A stretch of 64,000 nucleotides of DNA from AWTP1-18 sp036504515. Lineage in GTDB: Bacteria; Pseudomonadota; Gammaproteobacteria; Burkholderiales; Rhodocyclaceae. Position numbers and translations under genes: made by a program. The stretch is from assembly GCA_036504515.1 (NCBI GenBank), contig DASXVA010000007.1, positions 124,001-188,000 on the forward strand, written 5' to 3'. Of this stretch, positions 31,975-41,392 are shown in pieces (the first letter of the stretch is position 1; each line of letters starts with the position of its first letter). Under the pieces are notes generated by a model. It searched no databases and was not told where the DNA came from. It saw only the letters and a program-made list of their open reading frames with translations.

Positions 31975-33195
31975 ATGGGATACCGTTTCGTCAAGATTTC
32001 GAGCTATTACGATGCATTCCTGGCGCAGTATTACACACGCCATCCAGCATCGGGAGCCCTGCCTTATGACGATCAGCATCACCATCTGATGGCACAAGGG
32101 TTCGCTTGGGCAGATCATATGGCACGTGCGCTCCAGCCTTTGGGCGTCGAGGCCTGCGAGATTGTGGAGAATGCACTACCGTTGCAGCAGACTTGGGCGA
32201 GAGAGCACGGGTTGCAAGATCTTTCGCCGCTCGACCTTCTCGTTGCGCAGGTCCGACACATGGGCGCCGAAGTTGTTTTTGTCCAAGACCCCCTGCGTTT
32301 CCCGCGGGGCTGGTTGCGGCACCTTCGATCCGAGGTGGCGAGCCTGCGATTAGTAGTCGGTTGGCTATGTGCGCCCTATGACGATCAGGCACTGGATATC
32401 CTGCGTGAACTGGACTTCGTCATGACATGCACCCCCGGCTTCTTGGAGCAGTTCCGAAGTCAAGGCCTGCGCACTTTTCATGCCTACCACGCCTTTGCAC
32501 CGCGCATGCTGGAACAGATGGACGACCAGCCGCCCTCGCTTGAGTGCGAACTGGTGTTTGTCGGTTCGTTGTTCGCCGGGCAAGCGTTCCATGATGACCG
32601 GGCTATGATACTCAGCCACCTCCTCGCACGCGACGTTAATGTGCAGATTTATGGCCAGATCTCAGAACCATCGTTCCTGAAAAATGCATTCAAGGCAGGC
32701 ATGCTGGCAATGACGGAAGCTGTGCCGGGGCTGGATCGACTACAGATAACCAGCGCTTTAGCCACCAGGATCCTTCGCTGGCGTGATTCGGTTAGTACGG
32801 TGCGATTCCCCAGGGCTCTCAAGAAAAGGATCCACCCGCCCGTGTTCGGCCGTGAAATGCTGCGCGTGCTGCAAGATGCGAATCTAGCCTTTAACAGCCA
32901 TATCGGCGTGGCTGGGCAATATGCCGGCAATGTCCGGCTGTTTGAGGCTACCGGTGTGGGCACCTGCCTGCTCACTGACTGGAAGGAAAATTTAGGTGAC
33001 CTTTTCTCAGAGGACTGTGAGGTTGTGACGTATCGGTCGGCTCAGGAATGTGTGGAGAAGGCCCGATGGCTGGTCGACAATCCAGAGCAGGCAAGGCAGA
33101 TTGCAGCGGCCGGCCAAGCACGCACCCTGCGTGACCATACTTTTGAACGACTGGCGGGGCAGATCGACGCCCATGTCCGAGCTTGCATGCCATGA
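31975..33195 (+). CDS. Glycosyltransferase, GT-B fold (CgeB/GT4-like C-terminus)
   Basis: The 406-residue protein shows LVFVGSLFAGQAFHDDRAMI, VNVQIYGQISEP and the C-terminal Glyco_trans_1_2 region NLAFNSHIGVAGQYAGNVRLFEATGVGTCLLTDWKENL with a final TFERLAGQIDAHV. These belong to CgeB-type glycosyltransferases. It starts with ATG 7 bases after the aminotransferase stop. Soluble or peripheral; donor unknown. Confidence 0.75.
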   Translation: MGYRFVKISSYYDAFLAQYYTRHPASGALPYDDQHHHLMAQGFAWADHMARALQPLGVEACEIVENALPLQQTWAREHGLQDLSPLDLLVAQVRHMGAEVVFVQDPLRFPRGWLRHLRSEVASLRLVVGWLCAPYDDQALDILRELDFVMTCTPGFLEQFRSQGLRTFHAYHAFAPRMLEQMDDQPPSLECELVFVGSLFAGQAFHDDRAMILSHLLARDVNVQIYGQISEPSFLKNAFKAGMLAMTEAVPGLDRLQITSALATRILRWRDSVSTVRFPRALKKRIHPPVFGREMLRVLQDANLAFNSHIGVAGQYAGNVRLFEATGVGTCLLTDWKENLGDLFSEDCEVVTYRSAQECVEKARWLVDNPEQARQIAAAGQARTLRDHTFERLAGQIDAHVRACMP

Positions 33196-33208
33196 CTGAA
33201 ACTCAACT

Positions 33209-34006
33209 ATGAGCCAAAGCTCTACACAATGTTCGTGCCGTGCTTGTGGTGAGGCTGCCCGCTATCTATTTAATGGTCGATTGCTAGGCCAGCTGGATGT
33301 GAGATATTTTGAATGTACGGCCTGTGCCTATGTCCAGACTGAAGAGCCGTACTGGCTTGATAAAGCGTATTCCCGTGCCATTACGACTAGCGATACAGGG
33401 ATCATGGTGCGCAATCAATATAACGCTCGTCTGGTGCTGGCGACGTTGCATTTGCTGGGGGGGCTAAACGGCACGGTCGTGGATTATGCTGGCGGCTATG
33501 GCATCTTAGTGCGTATGCTGCGCGACCTAGGAGTCAACGCGCTGTGGGCAGACAGGTATTCGGAAAACCTACTCGCTTCTGGCTTCGAGTACCAGGGTGA
33601 CACAGCGCAGTTGGTAACTGCCTTCGAGGCCTTTGAACATTTTGTCCAGCCCAGGGAAGAACTGACTGCTTTGCTATCTGTTGCACCGAATGTGCTCATT
33701 TCCACCGAGATCGCACCAAGTCCCACCCCATTGCAAAAGGACTGGTGGTATTACGGACCAGAGCATGGACAGCACATCGGGTTCTTCCGCGTAGAAACGC
33801 TCCATCAACTGGCGAGGTTGCATGGGAAACGGCTGGTGACGGATGGGCGGTTCTACCATCTATTCACCGACCAGCCGCTGAGACTCTGGAAATGGCGCTT
33901 GACGCGCAAGATCATATCTAAACTGCCAAGTCTGCTGGCGTGCCGCCTTAAATCCAAAGTCTGGTCCGATCACCAACATATTATCGATAGATCGACCACT
34001 GCATAA
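33209..34006 (+). CDS. Class I SAM-dependent methyltransferase with N-terminal zinc-binding cysteines
   Basis: The 265-residue protein begins with CSCRACGE and FECTACAY, a C-x2-C pair of probable zinc ligands. A SAM domain follows (VVDYAGGYGILVRMLRDLGV, WADRYSENLLASG, TAFEAFEHFVQPREEL) and a C-terminal part, WYYGPEHGQHIGFFRVETL. Zn-containing methyltransferases of this shape modify deoxy sugars in polysaccharide and antibiotic loci. Thirteen bases separate it from the glycosyltransferase and the aminotransferase on either side. Confidence 0.75.
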   Translation: MSQSSTQCSCRACGEAARYLFNGRLLGQLDVRYFECTACAYVQTEEPYWLDKAYSRAITTSDTGIMVRNQYNARLVLATLHLLGGLNGTVVDYAGGYGILVRMLRDLGVNALWADRYSENLLASGFEYQGDTAQLVTAFEAFEHFVQPREELTALLSVAPNVLISTEIAPSPTPLQKDWWYYGPEHGQHIGFFRVETLHQLARLHGKRLVTDGRFYHLFTDQPLRLWKWRLTRKIISKLPSLLACRLKSKVWSDHQHIIDRSTTA

Positions 34007-34018
34007 CTGAAAGCTACC

Positions 34019-35110
34019 ATGATCCCAGTTTCAACCCCCTCTATCTCTCAATCTGAGTTGGATTACGTCAGTGATGCAGTTAGGTCAGGTTGGGTGTCCT
34101 CCCTGGGGACATACATCGATGCATTTGAGAGCCGCTTTGCGGCATATTGCGGGACGAAATATGCGCTTACTGTATCGAACGGAACAGTTGGCCTACACCT
34201 AGTGCTGGTGGCTTATGGAGTCGGAAGCGGCGACGAGGTCATCGTGCCGGACCTGACCTTTGTAGCTACCGCGAATTCTGTCCGCATGGCGCAGGCTATA
34301 CCCGTGATGGTGGATGTCTGCAGGGATACCTACTGCATTGATCCGGAGCAAGTTCTGCGTGCCATCACACCGCGTACCAAAGCCATCATGCCAGTGCATC
34401 TGTATGGCCACCCAGCCAATATGGCTGCGCTGCGTGAAATTGCCAGAGAGCATCGACTTCATCTGATAGAGGACTCGGCAGAGGCGCATGGTGCTTCCAT
34501 TGATGGAATCCGTGCCGGAGCCTTGGGCGACTGCGGGGTGTTCAGCTTTTATGGCAACAAGATTATCACGTCTGGTGAGGGCGGGATGATCACCACCGAT
34601 GACGAATCACTGTACCAACGTCTCAAGTATCTACGCGACCATGCTATGTCAAAGGAGGTTCGCTACTGGCATACGGAGGTTGGCTACAACTACCGTATGA
34701 CCAATATGCAGGCTGCGCTTGGATTGTCGCAGCTTGAGCAGATTGACCATTTCATTGCACGACGGGCCGAACTGCTGTTGCAATACCGGAGCCTGCTCGA
34801 GCCGTATGGTATCGAATGCAACCCGGCTGTGTGTGCGAAACCAGTGAACTGGATGACCTGTGCGGTCGTCGAGGATCTGGGGCGTGAGCGGCGAGACAAG
34901 GTCATCTCGCTTATGCGTGTAGACGGGGTAGATGCTCGCCCGTTCTTCTTTCCTGTGTCCCGTCTGCCCATGTATGGGGGCAGGATTAATCCAGTGTCCC
35001 GGGTGCTGTCCGAGAACGGGCTCAACCTGCCGACGTATGTCGATCTGACCACCGAGCAGGTCAGCGAAGTATGCACTACGTTTCTGAAAGCACTTGATGG
35101 CGTCAGATAA
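34019..35110 (+). CDS. DegT-family aminotransferase, perosamine-synthase-like (4-keto sugar type)
   Basis: The 363-residue PLP enzyme opens with MIPVSTPSISQSELDYV and WVSSLGTYIDAFE, and has VSNGTVGLHLVL, IVPDLTFVATANSV, LIEDSAEAHGAS and the Schiff-base Lys181 in FSFYGNKIITSGEGG. The pattern is that of GDP-perosamine synthase and related 4-aminotransferases. Gmd, the usual supplier of the 4-keto sugar, survives only as a relic at 3211-3419. The substrate may therefore come from the LegB- or WbpM-type dehydratases, and this enzyme is a candidate for the missing LegC step. Confidence 0.8.
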   Translation: MIPVSTPSISQSELDYVSDAVRSGWVSSLGTYIDAFESRFAAYCGTKYALTVSNGTVGLHLVLVAYGVGSGDEVIVPDLTFVATANSVRMAQAIPVMVDVCRDTYCIDPEQVLRAITPRTKAIMPVHLYGHPANMAALREIAREHRLHLIEDSAEAHGASIDGIRAGALGDCGVFSFYGNKIITSGEGGMITTDDESLYQRLKYLRDHAMSKEVRYWHTEVGYNYRMTNMQAALGLSQLEQIDHFIARRAELLLQYRSLLEPYGIECNPAVCAKPVNWMTCAVVEDLGRERRDKVISLMRVDGVDARPFFFPVSRLPMYGGRINPVSRVLSENGLNLPTYVDLTTEQVSEVCTTFLKALDGVR

Positions 35111-36332
35111 CGGCATGCGTGTCGGCATTGATCTATATGCCTTTAACCCAGCGAGTTCCGATGGCGTAAGTACCTTCGCCCTTGGTCTGGTGGGGGGCTT
35201 GCTGGCCAATACATTGCCCAGCAAGCAGCTAGTTCTGCTGGTCTCGCAGGCCAATGAGCTTTTTTTTAAGAAGCTTTTTGTAGGGCGTAATGTCAAGATA
35301 TTCAGGGTACCGGTACCTCGTTTCGCACGATACCTAAACCGTATCATTTGGATACTGTCTTGGCTGGTACGGGAATACCGGCTTCGGTATTGGTATGAAC
35401 AGTGGTTTCGCCGAGGCCTGACCCGGCGAATCGAAGCGGAGGTTGACGCACTAATTGTGCCGACCACCGTGTTCAATTTCTTTGCCCTGCGGGTATCCAC
35501 CATTCTATGTATCCACGACATCCAGCATGAATACCATCCTGAGAATTTCACGCTGCACCAGCGCATGCTGCGATGGGCTTCCTACCGGTTGTCATGTTCA
35601 CGGGCGACCGCGATCCAAGTCAGCAGCCTTTACATTCAAGACTGCCTACTCGAAAAGTTCATGTTCCTGGCGCAGCACCGGTTCCTGGTAGCACCGGAAG
35701 GGGTGGACACCAATCGATTCTCGGAAGAGGCCGAAGATCAGATCCCGCAAGAACTGCCCGCTGTGGCGCGACAAGGCTTTGTCTTTTATCCGGCCCAGAT
35801 ATGGAAGCACAAGAATCATGCGCTGCTGATGCATGCGCTGGCGGAATTCCGTGCACGGATGGGGTTTGAAATTCCCTGCGTGTTGACCGGGCACGATTAC
35901 GGTTACTGGCCTGAGTTGGAGAATATTCGCAGAACACTGGGATTGCGTTCGGTGTTCTATCTGGGGCGTGTTGAATTCGCTGAACTGCTCTGGCTGTACA
36001 AAAATTGCTCTGCCGTGCTGGCTCTGGGGCTGCATGAGTCCAGTTCTCTACCCGTCCGCGAGGGTGCAGCCTTCGGCAAGCCGTTGCTCTGCACAGACAT
36101 TCTCCCGAATGTCGAGTCTGCAGAATACCTGCACCTTCATCTATTCCGGCAAGACAGCGCCGAAGCCCTGGCGGATCTTTTGGTCACGGTGCATGAAGGC
36201 ACAGACAATATCCGTGAATGGTCGGCTCAGAATAAGACTGCCATCGCAGCGTTGCGCTGGCATGTGATCGCGAGGAAGTACGTAGATCGGCTGGCTGAAA
36301 ACTTTCATGGTTGTGGCACGTCGGCAACGTGA
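35097..36332 (+). CDS. Glycosyltransferase family 4-like
   Basis: The 411-residue protein has the GT4 layout: an N-terminal region with ASSDGVSTFALGLVGGLL, ILCIHDIQHEYHPENF, VAPEGVDTNRFSEEAE, FVFYPAQIWKHKNHALLMHA, and the E-x7-E-like LHESSSLPVREGAAFGKPLL. The start is ATG 35097 (14-base overlap with the aminotransferase gene); ATG 35115 is an alternative. Likely retaining transferase with a nucleotide-sugar donor. Confidence 0.8.
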   Translation: MASDNGMRVGIDLYAFNPASSDGVSTFALGLVGGLLANTLPSKQLVLLVSQANELFFKKLFVGRNVKIFRVPVPRFARYLNRIIWILSWLVREYRLRYWYEQWFRRGLTRRIEAEVDALIVPTTVFNFFALRVSTILCIHDIQHEYHPENFTLHQRMLRWASYRLSCSRATAIQVSSLYIQDCLLEKFMFLAQHRFLVAPEGVDTNRFSEEAEDQIPQELPAVARQGFVFYPAQIWKHKNHALLMHALAEFRARMGFEIPCVLTGHDYGYWPELENIRRTLGLRSVFYLGRVEFAELLWLYKNCSAVLALGLHESSSLPVREGAAFGKPLLCTDILPNVESAEYLHLHLFRQDSAEALADLLVTVHEGTDNIREWSAQNKTAIAALRWHVIARKYVDRLAENFHGCGTSAT

Positions 36333-36354
36333 AGTTGAGGCAGGGGCAACAACT

Positions 36355-37389
36355 ATGACTGAGATGGCGTCTACAGCGGATCGTGCCCGCAATGCCGACT
36401 ATGACAAACTCCGTGCCATTGGCATTGTGTTGGTGGTTTTAGGCCATACGCTGGGTATTTCGCGGGGAGCAGAGCTTTACATCTACTCATTCCACATGCC
36501 TCTGTTTTTCTTCATTTCCGGCTTGGTGCTCACACCGACTCGGTTGTCGCAAACCTCGCCCGATGCGGTTTGGCACTATGGACGCCGGCTACTGCTGCCT
36601 TACCTTTTGTTCAGCATGCTGACCTATTTACCCTGGGTGCTAGTGACCCGAAATCATGGTGCCGATGCGGCACTGGGGGTGGAGGCTTGGCGTCCTTTGA
36701 TCGGGACCTTGTACGGGATCGGGGTTGATGGCTGGCTTCAGCACAACGCCATGCTCTGGTTTTTTCCCTGTCTGTTCGTGGCACATCTGGTGTTTCGGGT
36801 GGTTCATGAGTTGGTGAAAGGCTGGACGCAGTATGTGATGATTGCGGTCTTGGCCGGAATTGGCTACTTGTTGTCATTAGTCTTGACCGCGCGTTTGCCG
36901 TGGGGCGTCGAAATTGCCCTGATTGCCCTGCCTTTCTATGCACTGGGGCAGGTCTTTGCCTCGCATAACGCTTGGCTTCCTCGCGCAGGTCTGAGTACGG
37001 CACTGCTGTTACTGCTCTTTGCTGCGCTGCAGTTCGCCTGTATTGCGCTCAACGGGCGCGTGGACATGAACTTTATTTCCTTGGGGAACCCTGTGCTCTT
37101 CTACCTCGGGGCCGTTTCCGGGATTGGTGCGCTGGGCTGTCTGGTCGCTTTCCTACCGCCGCTCAGTCTATTTGCGCGCTTGGCCGATGCGGCTGTGCTT
37201 GCTTTTCCGTTGCATCGCACCTTGTTTTCCGTGTTTTCGGCCTTTGGTTTATGGCTGGTGCATGATCTGCAAGCTTTTAAGCTGAGCGTGTGGGGCTCAG
37301 TCAGCTATACCGTGGGGGCTTTGCTGTTGTCCGTACTCTTGCTGCCTTGGATTCGTCGCTGGTGTCCGATACTGATCGGTGGCCGTTGA
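36355..37389 (+). CDS. Acyltransferase family 3 membrane protein (O-acetylase)
   Basis: The 344-residue protein has the family-3 signature DYDKLRAIGIVLVVLGHTLG with the catalytic His, IYSFHMPLFFFISGLVL, and ten or so hydrophobic segments through the C-terminus. Such integral membrane proteins O-acetylate (or otherwise acylate) cell-surface glycans. ATG 36355 follows GGCAGGGG and starts after the glycosyltransferase stop; GTG 36307 would overlap it. It overlaps the next gene by one base (TGATG). Confidence 0.82.
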   Translation: MTEMASTADRARNADYDKLRAIGIVLVVLGHTLGISRGAELYIYSFHMPLFFFISGLVLTPTRLSQTSPDAVWHYGRRLLLPYLLFSMLTYLPWVLVTRNHGADAALGVEAWRPLIGTLYGIGVDGWLQHNAMLWFFPCLFVAHLVFRVVHELVKGWTQYVMIAVLAGIGYLLSLVLTARLPWGVEIALIALPFYALGQVFASHNAWLPRAGLSTALLLLLFAALQFACIALNGRVDMNFISLGNPVLFYLGAVSGIGALGCLVAFLPPLSLFARLADAAVLAFPLHRTLFSVFSAFGLWLVHDLQAFKLSVWGSVSYTVGALLLSVLLLPWIRRWCPILIGGR

Positions 37390-38579
37390 TGTGCCAAGCG
37401 CAAGTTGTGGTCTATCTATGCAACGCGGTCGACGAGTCGATCAGAGCGGAGCGCGACATCACAACCGATAGCCCGGCTGCCACCAACAAGGTGCTCGCCC
37501 TGGCGGGGGCAATGCGTGGAGTCGGTATGCGTTGCACAGTGCTCTCCTTGGGACGGGGCCGCCAGAACGGCAGTTGCATCCAGCATGCAGCGGCGGCGCG
37601 GCGACTGGAGCATGGAGCCATTCTTTATGCTGCTTTCTGGCACTCGCCCTGGCTGACGCATCTGGTGAGCTTCGCCAGCCCGGCTTGGCTTCTCGCCAAA
37701 TTGATCCGGCGTCATCCTGCCTTGTGCGTGCTGGTCTATAACCGTGCCTATCACTATCTGCCGGCACTGTTGTTGGCCCGCCTGTTGGGGGTACGGGTCT
37801 ATCTGGATCTGGAGGATGGCTATATCGTCGAAGGACGCGGCGGAATCAGGCACCTCAAAAATAGATTAACGCGCAGACTTTTTAGCTGGCTTTGCCCGGA
37901 CGGTAGCATGGTTGCCAATAGCAGGCTGGTTATGCAACTGAATCAGCCATCGGCGATGGTCTGTCATGGCGTAGCTTCTGCCACCCAGGCGCCATGCCAG
38001 GATTGGAATTCTGGACGGTTGCAGGTGCTGTTCAGTGGTACCCTGTTGGAGGAAGTAGGGTGCAAACTATTACTGGCTGCCCTAGAAATAATGCGTCTGC
38101 AGAATCCTGACGTGGTGCACAAAATACATTTTGTGGTGACTGGCAAGGGGCCATTTGCCGAAGCATTCCGCAATTTGGCGGAGCAAGCACCAGAATGGTT
38201 AAGCTTTGGCGAGTCACTCGGGCGCACGGCTTATCTGGATGTGTTGAACAGTAGCCACGTTGGACTGTCACTACGCTTGGCCGACTATGAAATGGGGGCG
38301 ACGACCTTCCCGTCCAAGGTGGTGGAATATGCCCAGCATGGCCTGCTGGTATTGACTACCCGCGCAAGCGATGTACCTACTCTGTTTGGTGAAACGGCAC
38401 TCTACCTGGACAAGGAAACGCCTGAGGACCTTGCTTTGTTACTGTCCAGTCTTCCTGAACGAAAAACTAAATTGCAGGCTATGGCGATTGCCGGACGGGC
38501 GCGGACAATTAGCACTTGTAGCCCCGCAATCGTGGGGGAAGCGCTCAAGCGTTTGCTGGTCAGCGGAAAGTCGTCGTGA
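37389..38579 (+). CDS. Glycosyltransferase (GT4-like)
   Basis: The 396-residue protein has an N-terminal half with weak GT-B character (NNKVLALAGAMRGVGMRCTVLSL region) and VLFSGTLLEEVGCKLLLAALE, FVVTGKGPFAEAF, and LSLRLADYEMGATTFPSKVVEYAQHGLLVLTT, the C-terminal donor-site region of GT4 enzymes. ATG 37389 lies within the TGATG overlap with the acyltransferase gene; its stop overlaps the flippase start. Confidence 0.72.
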   Translation: MCQAQVVVYLCNAVDESIRAERDITTDSPAATNKVLALAGAMRGVGMRCTVLSLGRGRQNGSCIQHAAAARRLEHGAILYAAFWHSPWLTHLVSFASPAWLLAKLIRRHPALCVLVYNRAYHYLPALLLARLLGVRVYLDLEDGYIVEGRGGIRHLKNRLTRRLFSWLCPDGSMVANSRLVMQLNQPSAMVCHGVASATQAPCQDWNSGRLQVLFSGTLLEEVGCKLLLAALEIMRLQNPDVVHKIHFVVTGKGPFAEAFRNLAEQAPEWLSFGESLGRTAYLDVLNSSHVGLSLRLADYEMGATTFPSKVVEYAQHGLLVLTTRASDVPTLFGETALYLDKETPEDLALLLSSLPERKTKLQAMAIAGRARTISTCSPAIVGEALKRLLVSGKSS

Positions 38580-39841
38580 CGCGTAGTGGAGCGGTGGCTG
38601 CTGCTTGGGCGGGCGCAGAGTACCTGGCCTATCCGTCCTTGATGATTCTTGCCACGCCATTCCTGATTCGCCATTTGGGTGCAGGGTCTTTCGGCTTATG
38701 GATGTTGGTAGCGAGTGTGGTCGGAAGTTGGGGCCTGGTAAATTTGGGCAGTTCGCCTATGATCACCCGTTACGTCGCCATGTACCGGGATGGAACCGGG
38801 CTTGAACATGCAAAGCAGATCGTGCGAGTTGGCTTGGGTTGGGCTCTGATCGGCGGTGGATTAGCCGGCGGGAGCCTAATAGTTTCAGCATCATGGCTCG
38901 CAATGGGCTGGTTTCATGGCATGGGCGACCACAAGCCGGTGACCTATTCACTCATGCTGGCTGGAGGGCTGTTGTTGCTGGCTCAGGTAGAATTTACCTA
39001 CAAGGCGGCACTGAAGGGCTTTGAGTTGTTTGGTTTGGCTGCTCGCTTGGAACTCGCGTGCAAATCAGCGTTTGTGTTGGTCTTGTTGTTATTGGCAAAT
39101 ATGGGGCAGGGCCTGCTTGGGGTTTTGGGTGCCATGCTGGGATTTGCATTTATCAATTGCCTGATATTTGGCTTGGCGCTGTCCAAAGTAATGGGACGGG
39201 CAATCTGGGTCCCTCAGTTCTCCGTGCCTATCTCGGGAATGCCAGCTTTTGCCGGTTGGAACTGGCTGCAGATTCTTGCAAGCGTAATGTTTCATCAGTT
39301 TGATCGATTCTTGATCGGTGCAGTATTGGGAGCAGTTCCCCTTGCAGCCTATACAGTTTGCCTTCAGGTCGCACAACAAATACATGCATTGCCTGCAGCC
39401 CTGTTTTCTTTTCTGCTGCCGCGGGCGAGTCGAAGAGACGTTGTTTCTCGCCAAACGCGGGAGATGACTTTGGTGGGCCTTCTGGTCTCACTTTTAATAG
39501 GATTGCCGGTGGTTTTACTAGCACCAAGGATTCTGGAATGGTGGATGGGGGCCCCCTTTGCTACAGAGTATGGAACGTTGTTGATGACGCTAGCAGGTGG
39601 TTATCTCCTGTTGTCTATCAATGTCGTGCCACATTACCTCAACCTGGCCGCGGGAAATGCACGGTTCATCTCGATGCTGAACCTGATAGCTGGCTTTGCA
39701 ACGCTTATCTTGTGCGTGTGGCTTATCAATGATTCAGGGCTTTGGGGAGTTGCGGAAAGTAAGTTTGCATATGGCCTTGTACTAATGGTGGCTTACATGC
39801 ATCTGCGAAAAGGGCAAAAGTTTGAGTTGGCAAAAGATTAG
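38576..39841 (+). CDS. wzx: Wzx-type oligosaccharide flippase
   Basis: The 421-residue protein has about 12 hydrophobic segments, an N-terminal AAAWAGAEYLAYPSLMILAT, a conserved FGLWMLVASVVGSW, FDRFLIGAVLGAVPLAAYTV and PRASRR in the loop, typical of the MOP/MATE-fold polysaccharide flippases. It would move the undecaprenyl-linked repeat unit to the periplasm for the Wzy polymerase encoded at 43315. GTG start at 38576 overlaps the glycosyltransferase stop. Confidence 0.83.
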   Translation: MTRSGAVAAAWAGAEYLAYPSLMILATPFLIRHLGAGSFGLWMLVASVVGSWGLVNLGSSPMITRYVAMYRDGTGLEHAKQIVRVGLGWALIGGGLAGGSLIVSASWLAMGWFHGMGDHKPVTYSLMLAGGLLLLAQVEFTYKAALKGFELFGLAARLELACKSAFVLVLLLLANMGQGLLGVLGAMLGFAFINCLIFGLALSKVMGRAIWVPQFSVPISGMPAFAGWNWLQILASVMFHQFDRFLIGAVLGAVPLAAYTVCLQVAQQIHALPAALFSFLLPRASRRDVVSRQTREMTLVGLLVSLLIGLPVVLLAPRILEWWMGAPFATEYGTLLMTLAGGYLLLSINVVPHYLNLAAGNARFISMLNLIAGFATLILCVWLINDSGLWGVAESKFAYGLVLMVAYMHLRKGQKFELAKD

Positions 39842-40667
39842 ACAGGCTGTAGCGCTGATCCGGATTGCCTCAAGTCGTTACTGGCTGCCTAAAAATCGTT
39901 CCCGATTTGCCCAAACGACAGTCAATGGAGTGCAATTGCTTGTGCTGGCCAACGAGGATGTGGGGCGTGAATTGGTTTATGGCAGAGCCTATGAGCCCCG
40001 CGAGACAGCAGCCCTTCGACGCCTGTTAAAGCCGGATGATGTGTGTATCGATGTCGGGGCGAATATCGGCTACTACACGACATTAATGGCGCAACATGCT
40101 CACGCGGGGGAGGTCCATGCTTTCGAGCCGGTTCCAATCAATTGGCATGTCCTTAACTGTAATCTGCAAGCGAATCGCCTGCGGAATGTAGTTCCCAATT
40201 TTTGTGCCTTGGCGGCCGATTCGGGGAGAGTTACGTTCTCTGTTTCGCGAGATGGTGCCTATTCATCGATTCGCCCCACTGGCCGCGAGGTTGAGTCCGA
40301 GGTCATCGAGACGGAAGTGCTGACACTTGATGCTTACATATTCGCTCACCAATTGGCGAGGGTTGATGTCATCAAGGCTGATGTCGAAGGTGCCGAAGGA
40401 ATGGTGCTGGCAGGTTCTGAAAGCCTGTTCTGTAATACGGTGCAGCGTCCAAGACTCGTTATGCTTGAATTGTATGATCCAAACTTGGCAGCGTTTAGCA
40501 CGAATGTTGATGAGGTTCTAGCCAGAATGGCAGCATGGGGATATTCCCCTAAGATCGCCGGCCAGGATGGTGCGCTTCTCCCTTTCTGTGACGCCATGAA
40601 AAATCGAGTATGTAATATTTTCTTCGAGCTAGATTTTTCACGGCGGACGATCCTTTCAAATGATTAG
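39822..40667 (+). CDS. FkbM-family methyltransferase
   Basis: The 281-residue protein has the FkbM core: DVCIDVGANIGYYTTLMAQ, VHAFEPVPINWHVLNCNLQ, and DVIKADVEGAEGMVLAGSE. FkbM proteins O-methylate sugars or polyketides. The start is a TTG at 39822 inside the flippase gene (20-base overlap), with no good alternative before the conserved region. It is followed by a second FkbM gene with 8 bases of overlap. Confidence 0.82.
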   Translation: MSWQKIRQAVALIRIASSRYWLPKNRSRFAQTTVNGVQLLVLANEDVGRELVYGRAYEPRETAALRRLLKPDDVCIDVGANIGYYTTLMAQHAHAGEVHAFEPVPINWHVLNCNLQANRLRNVVPNFCALAADSGRVTFSVSRDGAYSSIRPTGREVESEVIETEVLTLDAYIFAHQLARVDVIKADVEGAEGMVLAGSESLFCNTVQRPRLVMLELYDPNLAAFSTNVDEVLARMAAWGYSPKIAGQDGALLPFCDAMKNRVCNIFFELDFSRRTILSND

Positions 40668-41391
40668 ATCCAGAATCAAATCGGCACTTCGCCATATTGG
40701 GTGGGAGGTTTCTAGATACTGCCCGGAAAACTCTAGGATCTGTCGATCTGGATCGCGACTCAAAGCTTTGAATGTTGATTTGGTTCTAGATGTGGGAGCA
40801 AATGTGGGCCAGTTTGCTCAGGAGTTGCGTGAGTCAGGATATGAAGGTCGTATTATTTCTTTCGAGCCCTTGTCCAAGGCCTATCGTGATCTAATTATCG
40901 CAAGTTCGGTTGACCCGATGTGGCAGATTGCTCCCCGTTGTGCCCTGGGATCCTCTCCTAGGCAATCCGATATAAGCATAGCAAGCAACTCTTGGAGTAG
41001 CTCGCTGCTCCCCATGACGGAGAAACATGTTGCAGCGGCTCCAAATGCACAGTTCATCGGCACTGAAACGGTATCAATATCGACCTTGGATGAGCTTGTG
41101 CTCGAGGATGTACGCAATGCACGGCATCCATATTTAAAAATTGACACTCAAGGTTATGAGGGTGAGGTACTGGCTGGCGCTAAAGATATCTTGCCGCATC
41201 TGGTAGGACTTCAATTGGAGTTGTCACTGGTACCTTTGTATGAGGGACAGCCAGATTATATTGAGATGATTCAGCGGATTCAGGAAAAGGGTTTTGAGCT
41301 ATTTGGCCTGGACCCCGAGTTTTATGACGCGCGAACAAGCAGGCTGTTGCAAGTCGATGCGATTTTCTGCAGACAGAGTCTGAAGGTTTGA
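40660..41391 (+). CDS. FkbM-family methyltransferase
   Basis: The 243-residue protein has LDVGANVGQFAQELRESGYE, IISFEPLSKAYRDLI, YLKIDTQGYEGEVLAGAKDI and LQLELSLVPLYEGQPDY, a compact FkbM with the KIDTQGYE motif. It is distinct from the upstream FkbM gene (only local motif identity), so the two are not a recent duplication. ATG 40660. Confidence 0.82.
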   Translation: MIRSRIKSALRHIGWEVSRYCPENSRICRSGSRLKALNVDLVLDVGANVGQFAQELRESGYEGRIISFEPLSKAYRDLIIASSVDPMWQIAPRCALGSSPRQSDISIASNSWSSSLLPMTEKHVAAAPNAQFIGTETVSISTLDELVLEDVRNARHPYLKIDTQGYEGEVLAGAKDILPHLVGLQLELSLVPLYEGQPDYIEMIQRIQEKGFELFGLDPEFYDARTSRLLQVDAIFCRQSLKV

Positions 41392-41392
41392 C